Source: Marinarcus sediminis
Lineage (GTDB): Bacteria > Campylobacterota > Campylobacteria > Campylobacterales > Arcobacteraceae
Length of the DNA: 64,000 nucleotides
NCBI RefSeq assembly: GCF_048571275.1
Contig: NZ_CP182357.1
Coordinates: 1-64,000 of the forward strand
Reading direction: 5' to 3'
Each line of letters opens with the position of its first letter. Positions within the stretch are counted from its first letter, which is position 1. The notes beneath the pieces are model-generated. The model was given only the letters and a program-made list of their open reading frames with translations, was not told the DNA's origin and searched no databases. Shown one piece after another: positions 50,860-59,453 of this stretch. A program made the position numbers and the translations under genes.

Positions 50860-53149
50860 TTTTCCCACTCTCATAATACAAATCTTCCATATCGACAAAA
50901 TAGTTTAAAACAATTAACTTGTTTTTCACCGCTTTATCTTCAAAGATAACATTATCCAAGGGTTTATAATTGGTTAAAGCGTGATTGATAAGCATTTTAA
51001 GTTCATGTATGTTTTCATAACTTAATTGCTCGTAAAATCGAGGCAACTCTTCAAAAAAGGCCACAAAACTGTTGGCATTTTCTACACTGACATTTTTCAT
51101 TGCGACACTTTTTATCATCTCAACTAAAGCATAATGGCAAGCATCTTTATTGATCAAATACCAATCAAAGAGTCGATTAACCACACAAATAAGTGAAGAC
51201 AAATAACTCTCATCGTTCTCATGTATGATTGAAGCATACATGTTCATCATGTGAAAGGTGAGTTCATCACTTTTAAGAATATCGTAACCATCCACTTTTT
51301 TTATCTCATTGGCAAATGTTTTCAAAAACCACTCTAAAGAGGAGTGTTTTTCATTCATTGAACGTAAAATGCATTCAAGTGAACTCATAAGTAAACCAAA
51401 TCTTTTGGCAATATGTTGGGCAATAAGTCGATGCTCTTCATTGTTTGCGTCATAAAAATCTTTAAAATGCGTCATGACTTGTTCAAAATAATCAGAGGTA
51501 AATTTCATCTCATCATGATAAAGCGTTCTTGTGAGTGTTCCTTCGTATCTTATCGCTATATCATCTTTTTGATAGGCATAATACTTCGCTTGTATAAATT
51601 GTTCAAACTCTGCTATTTTTTTACAACTGTTTTTAGCATAATTTACAGCAAGAGGAATTTCCAAGGTTGCTCTTTGTTTGGCAATATTTTCTATTTCCCA
51701 ACTCTCTTTGACGGTTTTGAGATTTTTTTCAAACTGCTCTCGTGATGTCTCTTTCGCTTCTGGAGCCAATTTCACCACATCGTCATTGTATTGATAAAAC
51801 TTCTCTAACTCTTTTTGGCTCAATGTTGATAAATAGACAAACAAAATATCCTTACTCACGGTAGAGACAAACTCATTGAACTCTTCACTTGTCAGTTTTA
51901 CTATCTCATCCACGCTATTATTTGAAAAATCCACATCTTCAAACTGCTCGTTTTTTATTTTAAGCCATGTGGGAACAACTCTGTTATCATCGGGCAAATT
52001 GCCTCTTTTGAGTAAATCTTTAAAACTTTGAATCGTATTTGTTTTTTCTTTAGGCTTCTTCTCTTGTGAAAAAAGATTTTCCAGATGGCTTAATTTTTCT
52101 CTGTACTCTTTTTGCAAAATCAAATATTTGTGTTCAATACCTAAAGTGACATACTCCCCATTTGTCTTTTTAAACTCAACGGGTAACTCCACCCTCATAT
52201 CAAAAATATCTGCACTGACAGGATAAGAGTAACCAATGGTTCCTGTACTGCTGTCCTCTATAATCTCTTCATAACCACTTGGTACTTCCATGACACCCAC
52301 TTTTGCACCCCAAAGTCCAATTGCTTCTAAATCGGTTTGAGTGCTTGGAGTATCTAAAAGTTGCATATAATCTTCAAGTTCTATTTTGGATAAATTGATT
52401 TTCTCTTTAAAAGCTTGGGAAATGTGTGGAAATGTTTTTTCTTCATTGGTTTGAAGTTTCTCATTTGTTTCTACATTGATAATTTCAAACGTTGTATCCT
52501 CTTTTGAGAGTTCAACAATATTTGCCAATGCGTTTATATACTTGTATTCAAAAGGCAATACCAACGTATCATTATCAATATCATAAAGTCCCATAAAACC
52601 ATTTTCATCATGTAAAACACTGTAGCCAAATCGGTAGATATTATTCACCGGATAATCTTTGGGGTAGACAATACTTTGTTTTTTTAAAATCAAATGAAAC
52701 ATGATATCACCAATTTTCATCCAAACCATTTGAGAATTTCTGGTCACATTTTGTAAATCTTCTGGTGCATATAATGTAATACGTTCGAGTCTTTCAAGTA
52801 AAATAAGAGGATAAATATTTGAAGACAATATCTCTTTAATACGTATGGGTTCAACCTCTTCATTTTGTGCGTGTGCCTCTTTTAATGTGAGAAAAAACTG
52901 ATTGGATTTATTTTTATAAAGGGTCAAAGATTTTATCTTTTTGAGTCTTTTTTTAAACTCATCGGTAGTAGTAATGCCAGCTACAAACTCAACCCAAAAA
53001 AGATAGCTTTTTAACAACTCTCTTGTGGGGTTTGAAAATATCATGAGCTTCAGTTTTCTGTAGAGTTTTCCAATGCCCATAAATATCAAAATTAAAATCA
53101 CAAAAAATAAAATTTTTCCAACAATTTGCCCCAAAGAGTAGCTCTGCAT
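50852..53149 (-). CDS. Large membrane-anchored protein with WG-like repeats
   Basis: A 765-residue protein with one N-terminal membrane helix (~11-30, GKILFFVILILIFMGIGKLY) and a long soluble part. Two WG-like beta units are visible (~181-205, GFMGLYDIDNDTLVLPFEY; ~278-296, LWGAKVGVMEVPSGYEEI). The C-terminal ~350 residues are helical and Glu/Lys/Leu-rich. WG repeats occur in bacterial proteins of largely unknown role. It heads the cassette with two further exported or membrane genes. I do not recognise the whole protein. Confidence 0.72.
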   Translation of the reverse strand: MQSYSLGQIVGKILFFVILILIFMGIGKLYRKLKLMIFSNPTRELLKSYLFWVEFVAGITTTDEFKKRLKKIKSLTLYKNKSNQFFLTLKEAHAQNEEVEPIRIKEILSSNIYPLILLERLERITLYAPEDLQNVTRNSQMVWMKIGDIMFHLILKKQSIVYPKDYPVNNIYRFGYSVLHDENGFMGLYDIDNDTLVLPFEYKYINALANIVELSKEDTTFEIINVETNEKLQTNEEKTFPHISQAFKEKINLSKIELEDYMQLLDTPSTQTDLEAIGLWGAKVGVMEVPSGYEEIIEDSSTGTIGYSYPVSADIFDMRVELPVEFKKTNGEYVTLGIEHKYLILQKEYREKLSHLENLFSQEKKPKEKTNTIQSFKDLLKRGNLPDDNRVVPTWLKIKNEQFEDVDFSNNSVDEIVKLTSEEFNEFVSTVSKDILFVYLSTLSQKELEKFYQYNDDVVKLAPEAKETSREQFEKNLKTVKESWEIENIAKQRATLEIPLAVNYAKNSCKKIAEFEQFIQAKYYAYQKDDIAIRYEGTLTRTLYHDEMKFTSDYFEQVMTHFKDFYDANNEEHRLIAQHIAKRFGLLMSSLECILRSMNEKHSSLEWFLKTFANEIKKVDGYDILKSDELTFHMMNMYASIIHENDESYLSSLICVVNRLFDWYLINKDACHYALVEMIKSVAMKNVSVENANSFVAFFEELPRFYEQLSYENIHELKMLINHALTNYKPLDNVIFEDKAVKNKLIVLNYFVDMEDLYYESGKNE

Positions 53150-53301
53150 TTTTGCTCCTAAAAATTCCTGTCTCTCAAGTAATACCTACGTTTTTGAGAC
53201 ATGTTTATTGTACCTTCTATCCCATTTACTCAGACTTAATGGAAGAGCAAAACTCACTTAGAATTTCAAGATTCTTAAAAGGTATCAATGGGGAAGTATG
53301 T

Positions 53302-53307
53302 TATACT
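53302..53307 (+). promoter_or_regulatory. -10 element of the small gene at 53330
   Basis: GTTATACTTT gives TATACT 22 bases before the ATG; the AAAGG site is between. Confidence 0.45.
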
Positions 53308-53329
53308 TTTTTAAATACAAAGGCAGGGC

Positions 53330-53587
53330 ATGAGCAAAGTTATATTAGACGTTAATGAAAAAGAATTAACCACCGTTTTAACCATTTTAAAGAGTCTAAA
53401 AACAGGCATGATAAAAAATATTTCCGTTGATAAAGAGCAAAGTTCATTAAAAAACAAAATTTCAACAAATAAATATTTATCCAAAAATGATTATAATGAT
53501 AAACTAAATAGTACAAATGTGGCAAATAAAGTCTCTGGTTCAAGATACTTAAGCCCACAAGAGTTTAAAGAACGATTAAATAAATAA
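53330..53587 (+). CDS. Small hypothetical protein
   Basis: An 85-residue soluble protein, Lys/Asn/Ser-rich, starting MSKVILDVNEKELTTVLTIL. AAAGG lies 6 bases before the ATG and a good -10 is close. The N-terminal part looks alpha/beta, and the C-terminal part has a repeated pattern NKYLSKNDYNDKLN / SRYLSPQEFKERLN, two ~14-residue related segments. No family recognised. It is followed after 12 bases by another small gene, so they may form a two-gene unit. Confidence 0.65.
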   Translation: MSKVILDVNEKELTTVLTILKSLKTGMIKNISVDKEQSSLKNKISTNKYLSKNDYNDKLNSTNVANKVSGSRYLSPQEFKERLNK

Positions 53588-53599
53588 CAAAGGATTATT

Positions 53600-54010
53600 A
53601 TGCAAATTATGTTGGGCTTTGTGCTTCTGCTGTTTTTATTGGCTTTTATTATTTTTAAAGTCAATAAAACGTTTGGAAAAAAAGAGATTCTTATTCTTAT
53701 GAGTGTAGTGATTTTAACAATTATTGCGTATCTTTCATACAATAAAAAAGAAGAAGAGTTTTTCCCTAATATGTTTAAAGAGAAATATCTACAAACAAAA
53801 AACATCGCCATACAAAAACTCTCTTGGGAACTGCTCAACAACAAACAAGTCAGCAGTAAAGATCGATATATTTATAAGTTTATTTACATCATCAATAAAA
53901 GTGACAAAACCTATATTTGTACCGCACCCAAAGTTGAAATCAATAAAATTGGAGACGAATATATTTTTACCAACTTTATGCACTTAGAAGAACAGTGCAT
54001 TGAACAGTAA
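53600..54010 (+). CDS. Small membrane protein, hypothetical
   Basis: A 136-residue protein with two N-terminal membrane helices (~3-22, FVLLLFLLAFIIF; ~30-46, LILMSVVILTIIAYL) and a soluble C-terminal part with two cysteines (YICTAP, EEQCIEQ) that could form a disulphide if periplasmic. AAAGGA precedes the ATG by 6 bases. It sits 12 bases after the previous small gene. No function recognised. Confidence 0.68.
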   Translation: MQIMLGFVLLLFLLAFIIFKVNKTFGKKEILILMSVVILTIIAYLSYNKKEEEFFPNMFKEKYLQTKNIAIQKLSWELLNNKQVSSKDRYIYKFIYIINKSDKTYICTAPKVEINKIGDEYIFTNFMHLEEQCIEQ

Positions 54011-54119
54011 TTATGGGACGAATAAAAAATATACAAAAACAGTAAATCTGCATGGAATATTTTAGACACTTTTAACACCCCTTGACGTGTTAGAATTCTC
54101 TTAAATAAAAGGAGATAAA

Positions 54120-55556
54120 ATGTTAGCAGAGATAAATTCGCTTTTAAATAACTTTATTTGGGGTTCAGTTTTAATCTATGTTCTTCCCATTCTTGGACTG
54201 TTTTTTACCATCAGTTCACGATTTGTACAGTTCAGATATTTTTTAAAAATGTTCCACATATTAAGAGAGACGGCACACGACAAAGATGGGCATATCAGCT
54301 CTTTTCAAGCACTGATGCTCAGTGTTGCAGGACGTGTTGGTGGAGGTAATATTGCAGGGGTTGCCGTTGCTATTACTTTAGGTGGACCAGGTGCCGTTTT
54401 TTGGATGTGGGTCATTGGTTTAGTGGGAATGGCCACAAGCTTTTTTGAGTGTTCATTGGCACAACTTTATAAAGAAAAAGATGGTATCGATTCTTGTGTT
54501 TACAGAGGTGGGCCTGCTTATTATGCAACAAAAGCATTAGGGCAGAGATGGTTAGGTGTGATTATCTCTGTTTTATTGATGATTACATTTGGATTTGCTT
54601 TTAATGCGACTCAATCTTTTATCATTTCGACCTCATTTGAATCGTCATTTCACCTTCCTACTTGGGTAAGCGGATTGGCCTTAACTCTTGTTTTTGGTGT
54701 TACTATTTTTGGTGGAGTCAAAAGAATTGCTCAAATGTCAGAAGTAATTGTTCCTGTTATGGCAATCAGTTATTTATTAATTGCATTGGTTGTTATTGTA
54801 TTAAATATCAATGAAATCCCAACGCTTGTTAGCATGATTATATCAGAAGCGTTTCATCCCTCTAGTGCCATTGCAGGTGGTTTTGGTGCCGTTATTTTAC
54901 AGGGGGCAAAAAGGGGTATGTTCTCAAATGAAGCGGGACTGGGTTCTGCTCCAAATGTAGCTGCTGTTGCTTATGTTGGACATCCTGTTCAACAAGGAAT
55001 TGTTCAATCGTTTTCAGTCTTTATTGATACCATTATTTTATGCTCTTGTACCGCATTTATCATTCTTTTATCGGGTGCATATACCCCAGGATTAGAGGGT
55101 GTACAAGGTGTTTTATTGACTCAAACTGCATTGATTGAACATGTGGGGCCTTTAGGTGGATATTTTGTTACATTTGCACTGTTTTTGTTTGGTTTTTCAT
55201 CCATGATTTATAACTACTACTTAGCGGAAAACAGTTTGAACTTTTTCAGTAAAGGCAATGTAACTGCATTTAATATTTTCAGAGTGATTTGTATTGCTTT
55301 GGTTATTTGGGGTTCATTTCAAGATTTAAGTTCTATTTTTGCTTTTGCGGATTTATCAATGGGATTATTGGCCGTCATTAACATGATTGTTATTGCACTT
55401 TTATATAAACCCGTATTACGATTAATCAAAGGGTATGAAAGACAAATCAAAGAAGGCATTGTACCTGTTCTGAGATACAATGACTACAGTGAATTTAAAA
55501 TTGATAAAGCTATTTGGAAAGAGATAGTTGATAATATTAATGACAAAAAATCATAA
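54120..55556 (+). CDS. Sodium:alanine/glycine symporter (AGCS family)
   Basis: A 478-residue inner-membrane transporter with about 10-11 membrane helices. Family blocks include SFQALMLSVAGRVGGGNIAGVAVA near residue 60-85 and the GAKRGMFSNEAGLGSAPNVAA motif near 270-290. AGCS proteins take up alanine or glycine with Na+. Preceded by AAGGAG; ends in a strong terminator. It is followed by a two-component pair, but the terminator makes co-transcription less likely. Confidence 0.93.
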   Translation: MLAEINSLLNNFIWGSVLIYVLPILGLFFTISSRFVQFRYFLKMFHILRETAHDKDGHISSFQALMLSVAGRVGGGNIAGVAVAITLGGPGAVFWMWVIGLVGMATSFFECSLAQLYKEKDGIDSCVYRGGPAYYATKALGQRWLGVIISVLLMITFGFAFNATQSFIISTSFESSFHLPTWVSGLALTLVFGVTIFGGVKRIAQMSEVIVPVMAISYLLIALVVIVLNINEIPTLVSMIISEAFHPSSAIAGGFGAVILQGAKRGMFSNEAGLGSAPNVAAVAYVGHPVQQGIVQSFSVFIDTIILCSCTAFIILLSGAYTPGLEGVQGVLLTQTALIEHVGPLGGYFVTFALFLFGFSSMIYNYYLAENSLNFFSKGNVTAFNIFRVICIALVIWGSFQDLSSIFAFADLSMGLLAVINMIVIALLYKPVLRLIKGYERQIKEGIVPVLRYNDYSEFKIDKAIWKEIVDNINDKKS

Positions 55557-55560
55557 ATTA

Positions 55561-55586
55561 AAAGTGTGAGTTTAGGCTCACACTTT
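55561..55586 (+). terminator. Terminator after the AGCS symporter gene
   Basis: AAAGTGTGAG pairs with CTCACACTTT, loop TTTAGG, followed by T. The kinase start follows 19 bases later. Confidence 0.8.
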
Positions 55587-55604
55587 TGCAGCAAGGATAA
55601 TTCA

Positions 55605-56729
55605 GTGTTTAATAGGGATGGCATACCATTTTTTATCATTATGATACCTTTTTTGTCCATCATTTTTTGTGCTTTTTTTATAAGCTCGTACCACTTAAAA
55701 ATAAATGATGAACACTTTCAATCAGAGATTCAAAGCTACAAACAACTCTATTTACAAAAAAATCACTCAAGTCAAAATTTAGATGAAATTATAAAAAATA
55801 AAACTCAAATCTATAATCAAAGCAAAAATAAGTTTCTTAATTTTGTGATTGTATTAACCATATGTGTTCTATTTTCTATGTTTTTATTTACACTTTTAAT
55901 GAGTTCAATTATCAATGAAATTGTTCAAAAATATATCACCAAAGTTCAAGATGAAGAACGAAAATTAAAAAATCTGAATGAAACCTTGGCCTCAAAAGTG
56001 GCACTTGGTATTGAAGAGGGAAAACGAAAAGACAAAGCCATCTTAGAACAATCAAAATTGGCAAAGATGGGTTCAATGATCAGTATGATAGCCCATCAAT
56101 GGCGACAACCATTGAGTGAACTCTCGGGTATTTTAATGGAACTTGAAACGGCAACTCGCTTTAAAAAAGTCAATGAAAAACATATTTTCTACTCCATTGA
56201 AAAAAGCAATGCCATGATTGAGTTTATGTCAAACACCATTGATGATTTTAGAAATTTTTATAAACCCGATAAGAAAAAAGAGTATTTTTTAATCAGTCAT
56301 GCATGTAAAAAGGCTCTGAATTTAGTGGATGCCACCTTGCATAATTTGTCCATTGATTTGACCTTTGATTTAAAACATGACAAAAAAATCTTCGGTTATC
56401 CCACCGAATACTCTCAAGTGATTTTAAATCTTATCAGCAATGCAAAAGATATTTTAGTTGAAAAAGAGATTAAAAGCCCAAAAATTCATATTACTATAGA
56501 GTCAAAAGGGTTGCAAAGTATTGTAACAATAAAAGACAATGCTGGGGGAATTACGGAGGAGAATCTTGATATGATTTTTGATCCTTACTACAGTACCAAA
56601 GAGTCCTCAAAAGGGACAGGATTAGGACTTTATATCTCAAAACTCATCATTGAGCGCAATATGGGGGGAGAACTGAGTGTTGAAAACGACCAAGAAGGTG
56701 CCGTTTTTAAAATAATCGTATTAGGATAA
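55605..56729 (+). CDS. Membrane sensor histidine kinase
   Basis: A 374-residue kinase. Two membrane helices (~9-29 and ~84-106) flank a small (~50-residue) periplasmic sensor region. A coiled-coil linker, a HisKA-type domain with IAHQWRQPLSE (phospho-His) and an HATPase domain follow, with N-box NLISNAKDIL, G1 IKDNAGGI and G2 GTGLGLYISK. The HQWRQPL box is common in Campylobacterota. The GTG at 55605 is chosen because AAGGA lies 7 bases upstream; a longer in-frame reading runs into the terminator. It pairs with the response regulator that starts 2 bases after its stop. Signal unknown. Confidence 0.9.
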   Translation: MFNRDGIPFFIIMIPFLSIIFCAFFISSYHLKINDEHFQSEIQSYKQLYLQKNHSSQNLDEIIKNKTQIYNQSKNKFLNFVIVLTICVLFSMFLFTLLMSSIINEIVQKYITKVQDEERKLKNLNETLASKVALGIEEGKRKDKAILEQSKLAKMGSMISMIAHQWRQPLSELSGILMELETATRFKKVNEKHIFYSIEKSNAMIEFMSNTIDDFRNFYKPDKKKEYFLISHACKKALNLVDATLHNLSIDLTFDLKHDKKIFGYPTEYSQVILNLISNAKDILVEKEIKSPKIHITIESKGLQSIVTIKDNAGGITEENLDMIFDPYYSTKESSKGTGLGLYISKLIIERNMGGELSVENDQEGAVFKIIVLG

Positions 56730-56731
56730 TC

Positions 56732-57418
56732 ATGGAAAATCATTTATTAAAACAGTTAAAAGAGATCACCATTTTATGTGTTGAAGATGAAGAGGGTATC
56801 AGAGAGTTTGTTGTCAATACTTTAAAATACTATTTCAAAGAGGTTTATGAAGCAAATAATGGAGATGAAGCCTTTGAAATATATGAAGAGTACAAACCAA
56901 AAATTGTATTAACCGATATTCAAATGCCCAAAATGGATGGCATTGAGTTGGTGAAAAAAATACGTAAAACGGATAACTCAACAATGATTATCATGCTCAC
57001 AGCTCATGCAAATGAGGAGTATTTGATTGATTTAATCAACTTAAATATTGACCACTTTATTTTAAAACCCCTCAACTCAAAAAAACTTGATGAAGCTTTG
57101 AATAAATATATTGAAAAACACTTTTCTCAAGAGATATTTTTACACCAAGATTTAAAACTTGATTTATCTAAACGAGTATTGATTTATAAAGAGACAACTA
57201 TTATTCCTTTGCGTAAGCGAGAAAAAGATTTTCTTGAACTGCTTTATGAAAATAAAAATGCCATCACAACGTATGCACAAATAGAGATAGAACTGTGGCA
57301 AGACAAATATATGACCAACGATGCTTTGAAATCGTTTATCAAAGAGTTACGTAATAAAATGCCCATCAATATCATAAAAAACAGTCCACAAGATGGTTAT
57401 TTTTTAGAACAAATTTAA
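56732..57418 (+). CDS. OmpR-type response regulator
   Basis: A 228-residue transcription regulator. Receiver domain (~12-130): acidic pair E18/D19, phospho-acceptor D62 in LTDIQMPKMDG, Thr in MLTAHA and Lys in FILKPL. The winged-helix DNA-binding domain covers ~140-228 (LRKREKDFLELLYENKNAIT and LKSFIKELRNKM). It is the cognate partner of the preceding kinase. Targets unknown; the cyclase gene 135 bases downstream is a possible one (inference). Confidence 0.93.
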   Translation: MENHLLKQLKEITILCVEDEEGIREFVVNTLKYYFKEVYEANNGDEAFEIYEEYKPKIVLTDIQMPKMDGIELVKKIRKTDNSTMIIMLTAHANEEYLIDLINLNIDHFILKPLNSKKLDEALNKYIEKHFSQEIFLHQDLKLDLSKRVLIYKETTIIPLRKREKDFLELLYENKNAITTYAQIEIELWQDKYMTNDALKSFIKELRNKMPINIIKNSPQDGYFLEQI

Positions 57419-57553
57419 CTGTTTTATTCTCTGAGGCAATGACAAAGTACAATTCAATAAAAAAAATGATTCAATAACAGCCTTTATCAGCCAACTATTA
57501 AAAAAAAATGATACCATTATAAAAAATAAAAATTCATTATTTAAGGTCAGATT

Positions 57554-59449
57554 TTGAATCATTTTAGTAATAAATTTAATTATTTTTTATCAAAAATAAA
57601 AAAAGTCAAAAATAGTATACAACCAAAACTTCAAAACTTTCTCACCTCTGTAAAGGTGAACATAAAAGCGGCATTACATCAATTTAAGAACTCTCTGAAG
57701 ATATTATGGACACACATCAAAATACTCCGAGACAGATTTAAAAGCTCTCTTTTTTTGCTCTGGCTAAAAATAAAAGCGGCCTTACATCAATTCAAAAACT
57801 ATTTGAACATAGTATGGGGACAAATCAAAGTACTCTTACATAGATTTAAAAACTCTCTTTTTTTACTTTGGCTAAAAATAAAAGCAGCATTACATCAATT
57901 TAAAAACTATTTAAACGTATTATGGGGACAAATCAAAACACTTCTTCATAGATTTAAAAACTATCTTTTTTCACGTTGGGTGCGTATAAAATTATCGATA
58001 CCCATATTACAAGAAAAAATAGGACTTATTGTAATCATAAAAGGTGGGTTAAAACTTAAGCTCATTGGTTCTGCCGTAATTATCATCTTATTTACCATTA
58101 TTACACTCAGTTCGATTATTATTTATCTTATGAAAAATGCCATTGAACAAAAAGCCATAGAAGTTGCAACAACGTCTATTGAAAGAATTGCTGACTTTTC
58201 CAATCACGCTTTATTGGAACGCTCTTATGAAAATCGTCTGACACTCAATGAAATGATTAAAGATATTCGCCTTTCAAAGATTGAAGGAATGTTGGACATC
58301 TCTATTTATCAACATGTTAAAACAAAAAAAAGTTCCCAGTTCAAATATTTAGCTGGTTTTAGAAATGTACAAAAAGATCTCTTCTTAGAAGATACGGCTT
58401 TAATTGAATCTTTAAAAAAATCAACATCAACTGCCGTTACATATGATAATCAAATGTTTACGATGGAAGAAAAAAACATTGAATCCTTTCGTTTTGTTAA
58501 ACCCATTTATTATACATTCCAGAAAAAGAGTATTTTATTGGGTGTCGCCATTTTATACTATGACAAAGCGACCATTACAGGTATCGTTCGTCATGTTATT
58601 TATATTGCCACACTCATTACATTGGGAATTCTTGTCATCACCATTTTCCTAACCTATCTTGCAAGTTTACGCTTTACACGCCCTATTCTTACCATTGCAC
58701 ATGCAGCTACCGTTGTCTCTCAAGGTGATTTTAATATTGATTTAAAAATTTTAACCAACGACGAAATTGGGGAGTTAGCGAATCGATTTAATCACATGGT
58801 CAAAGGGTTAAGAGAAAAAGAAAAAATGCAAATGTTTATTTCAGGTTCAACCATTCACATGATTCAAGAAGACTCAACACGCCAACTGATTTTAGGTGGA
58901 GAGTATCGAACATTAACCTTTCTTTTTTCAGATATTCGTGGATTTACAGCCATGAGTGAAACAAAAAAACCAGAAGAAGTTGTCAATATTATCAATTTTT
59001 ATCTCAATCTTCAATCGGAGATTATCAAAGCATATGGAGGAGATATTGATAAATTTGTAGGCGATGAAATTATGGTCTCTTTTATGGGAGACGAGAGTGT
59101 TGATAAAGCGATACAGTGTGCCATTGCCATTCAAGAGTCTATTCTCAAAGAGAATAAAAAACGTCAAAGCAACCATGAAACCATTTGCAACGTGGGAATT
59201 GGTATTCACAGAGGGGAAGTGGTTGTTGGGAATATTGGTTCTCATGAACGTATGGATTTTACCTCAATTGGTTCTACGGTTAACTTAGCAGCAAGATTGT
59301 GTTCACATGCCGCTGCAGGGCAAATATTAATTGAAAAATCAACGTGTGATATGGCACAAAACAATTTTGATACCCAACTTGTTGACCCAATATTGGCCAA
59401 AGGAATTGAAAAACCTGTCCCGATTGCTTCAATAACCATTAAAGGATAA
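57554..59449 (+). CDS. Adenylate cyclase with 18-residue helix repeats
   Basis: A 631-residue protein. The first ~146 residues are basic and contain six 18-residue repeats (35-142), each ending in Trp. Then follow a membrane helix (~172-196), a periplasmic sensor region (~197-345), a second helix (~347-370), a HAMP domain (~370-425) and a class III cyclase domain (~440-631). Catalytic residues: Asp in FSDIRGFT and KFVGDEIMVSF, Lys in DKFVGD with Thr in DFTSIGSTV (adenine pair), and Asn/Arg in VNLAARL. The start is TTG with AAGG 7 bases upstream. A TPR lipoprotein gene follows 4 bases after the stop. The likely product is cAMP. Confidence 0.88.
   Translation: MNHFSNKFNYFLSKIKKVKNSIQPKLQNFLTSVKVNIKAALHQFKNSLKILWTHIKILRDRFKSSLFLLWLKIKAALHQFKNYLNIVWGQIKVLLHRFKNSLFLLWLKIKAALHQFKNYLNVLWGQIKTLLHRFKNYLFSRWVRIKLSIPILQEKIGLIVIIKGGLKLKLIGSAVIIILFTIITLSSIIIYLMKNAIEQKAIEVATTSIERIADFSNHALLERSYENRLTLNEMIKDIRLSKIEGMLDISIYQHVKTKKSSQFKYLAGFRNVQKDLFLEDTALIESLKKSTSTAVTYDNQMFTMEEKNIESFRFVKPIYYTFQKKSILLGVAILYYDKATITGIVRHVIYIATLITLGILVITIFLTYLASLRFTRPILTIAHAATVVSQGDFNIDLKILTNDEIGELANRFNHMVKGLREKEKMQMFISGSTIHMIQEDSTRQLILGGEYRTLTFLFSDIRGFTAMSETKKPEEVVNIINFYLNLQSEIIKAYGGDIDKFVGDEIMVSFMGDESVDKAIQCAIAIQESILKENKKRQSNHETICNVGIGIHRGEVVVGNIGSHERMDFTSIGSTVNLAARLCSHAAAGQILIEKSTCDMAQNNFDTQLVDPILAKGIEKPVPIASITIKG
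57656..57979 (+). repeat. Six 54-base tandem repeats coding amphipathic 18-mers
   Basis: Units such as LKIKAALHQFKNYLNIVW and GQIKVLLHRFKNSLFLLW alternate, with Trp at residues 52, 70, 88, 106, 124 and 142 of the cyclase. At DNA level the pattern is 108-base (two-unit) copies, most similar in units 3-6. Confidence 0.9.
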
Positions 59450-59453
59450 TAAA

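Noticed and set aside
53152..53355. Plus-strand 67-codon frame beginning with TTG
   Set aside because: No ribosome binding site, the promoter of the next gene lies inside it, and it overlaps the better-supported gene at 53330.
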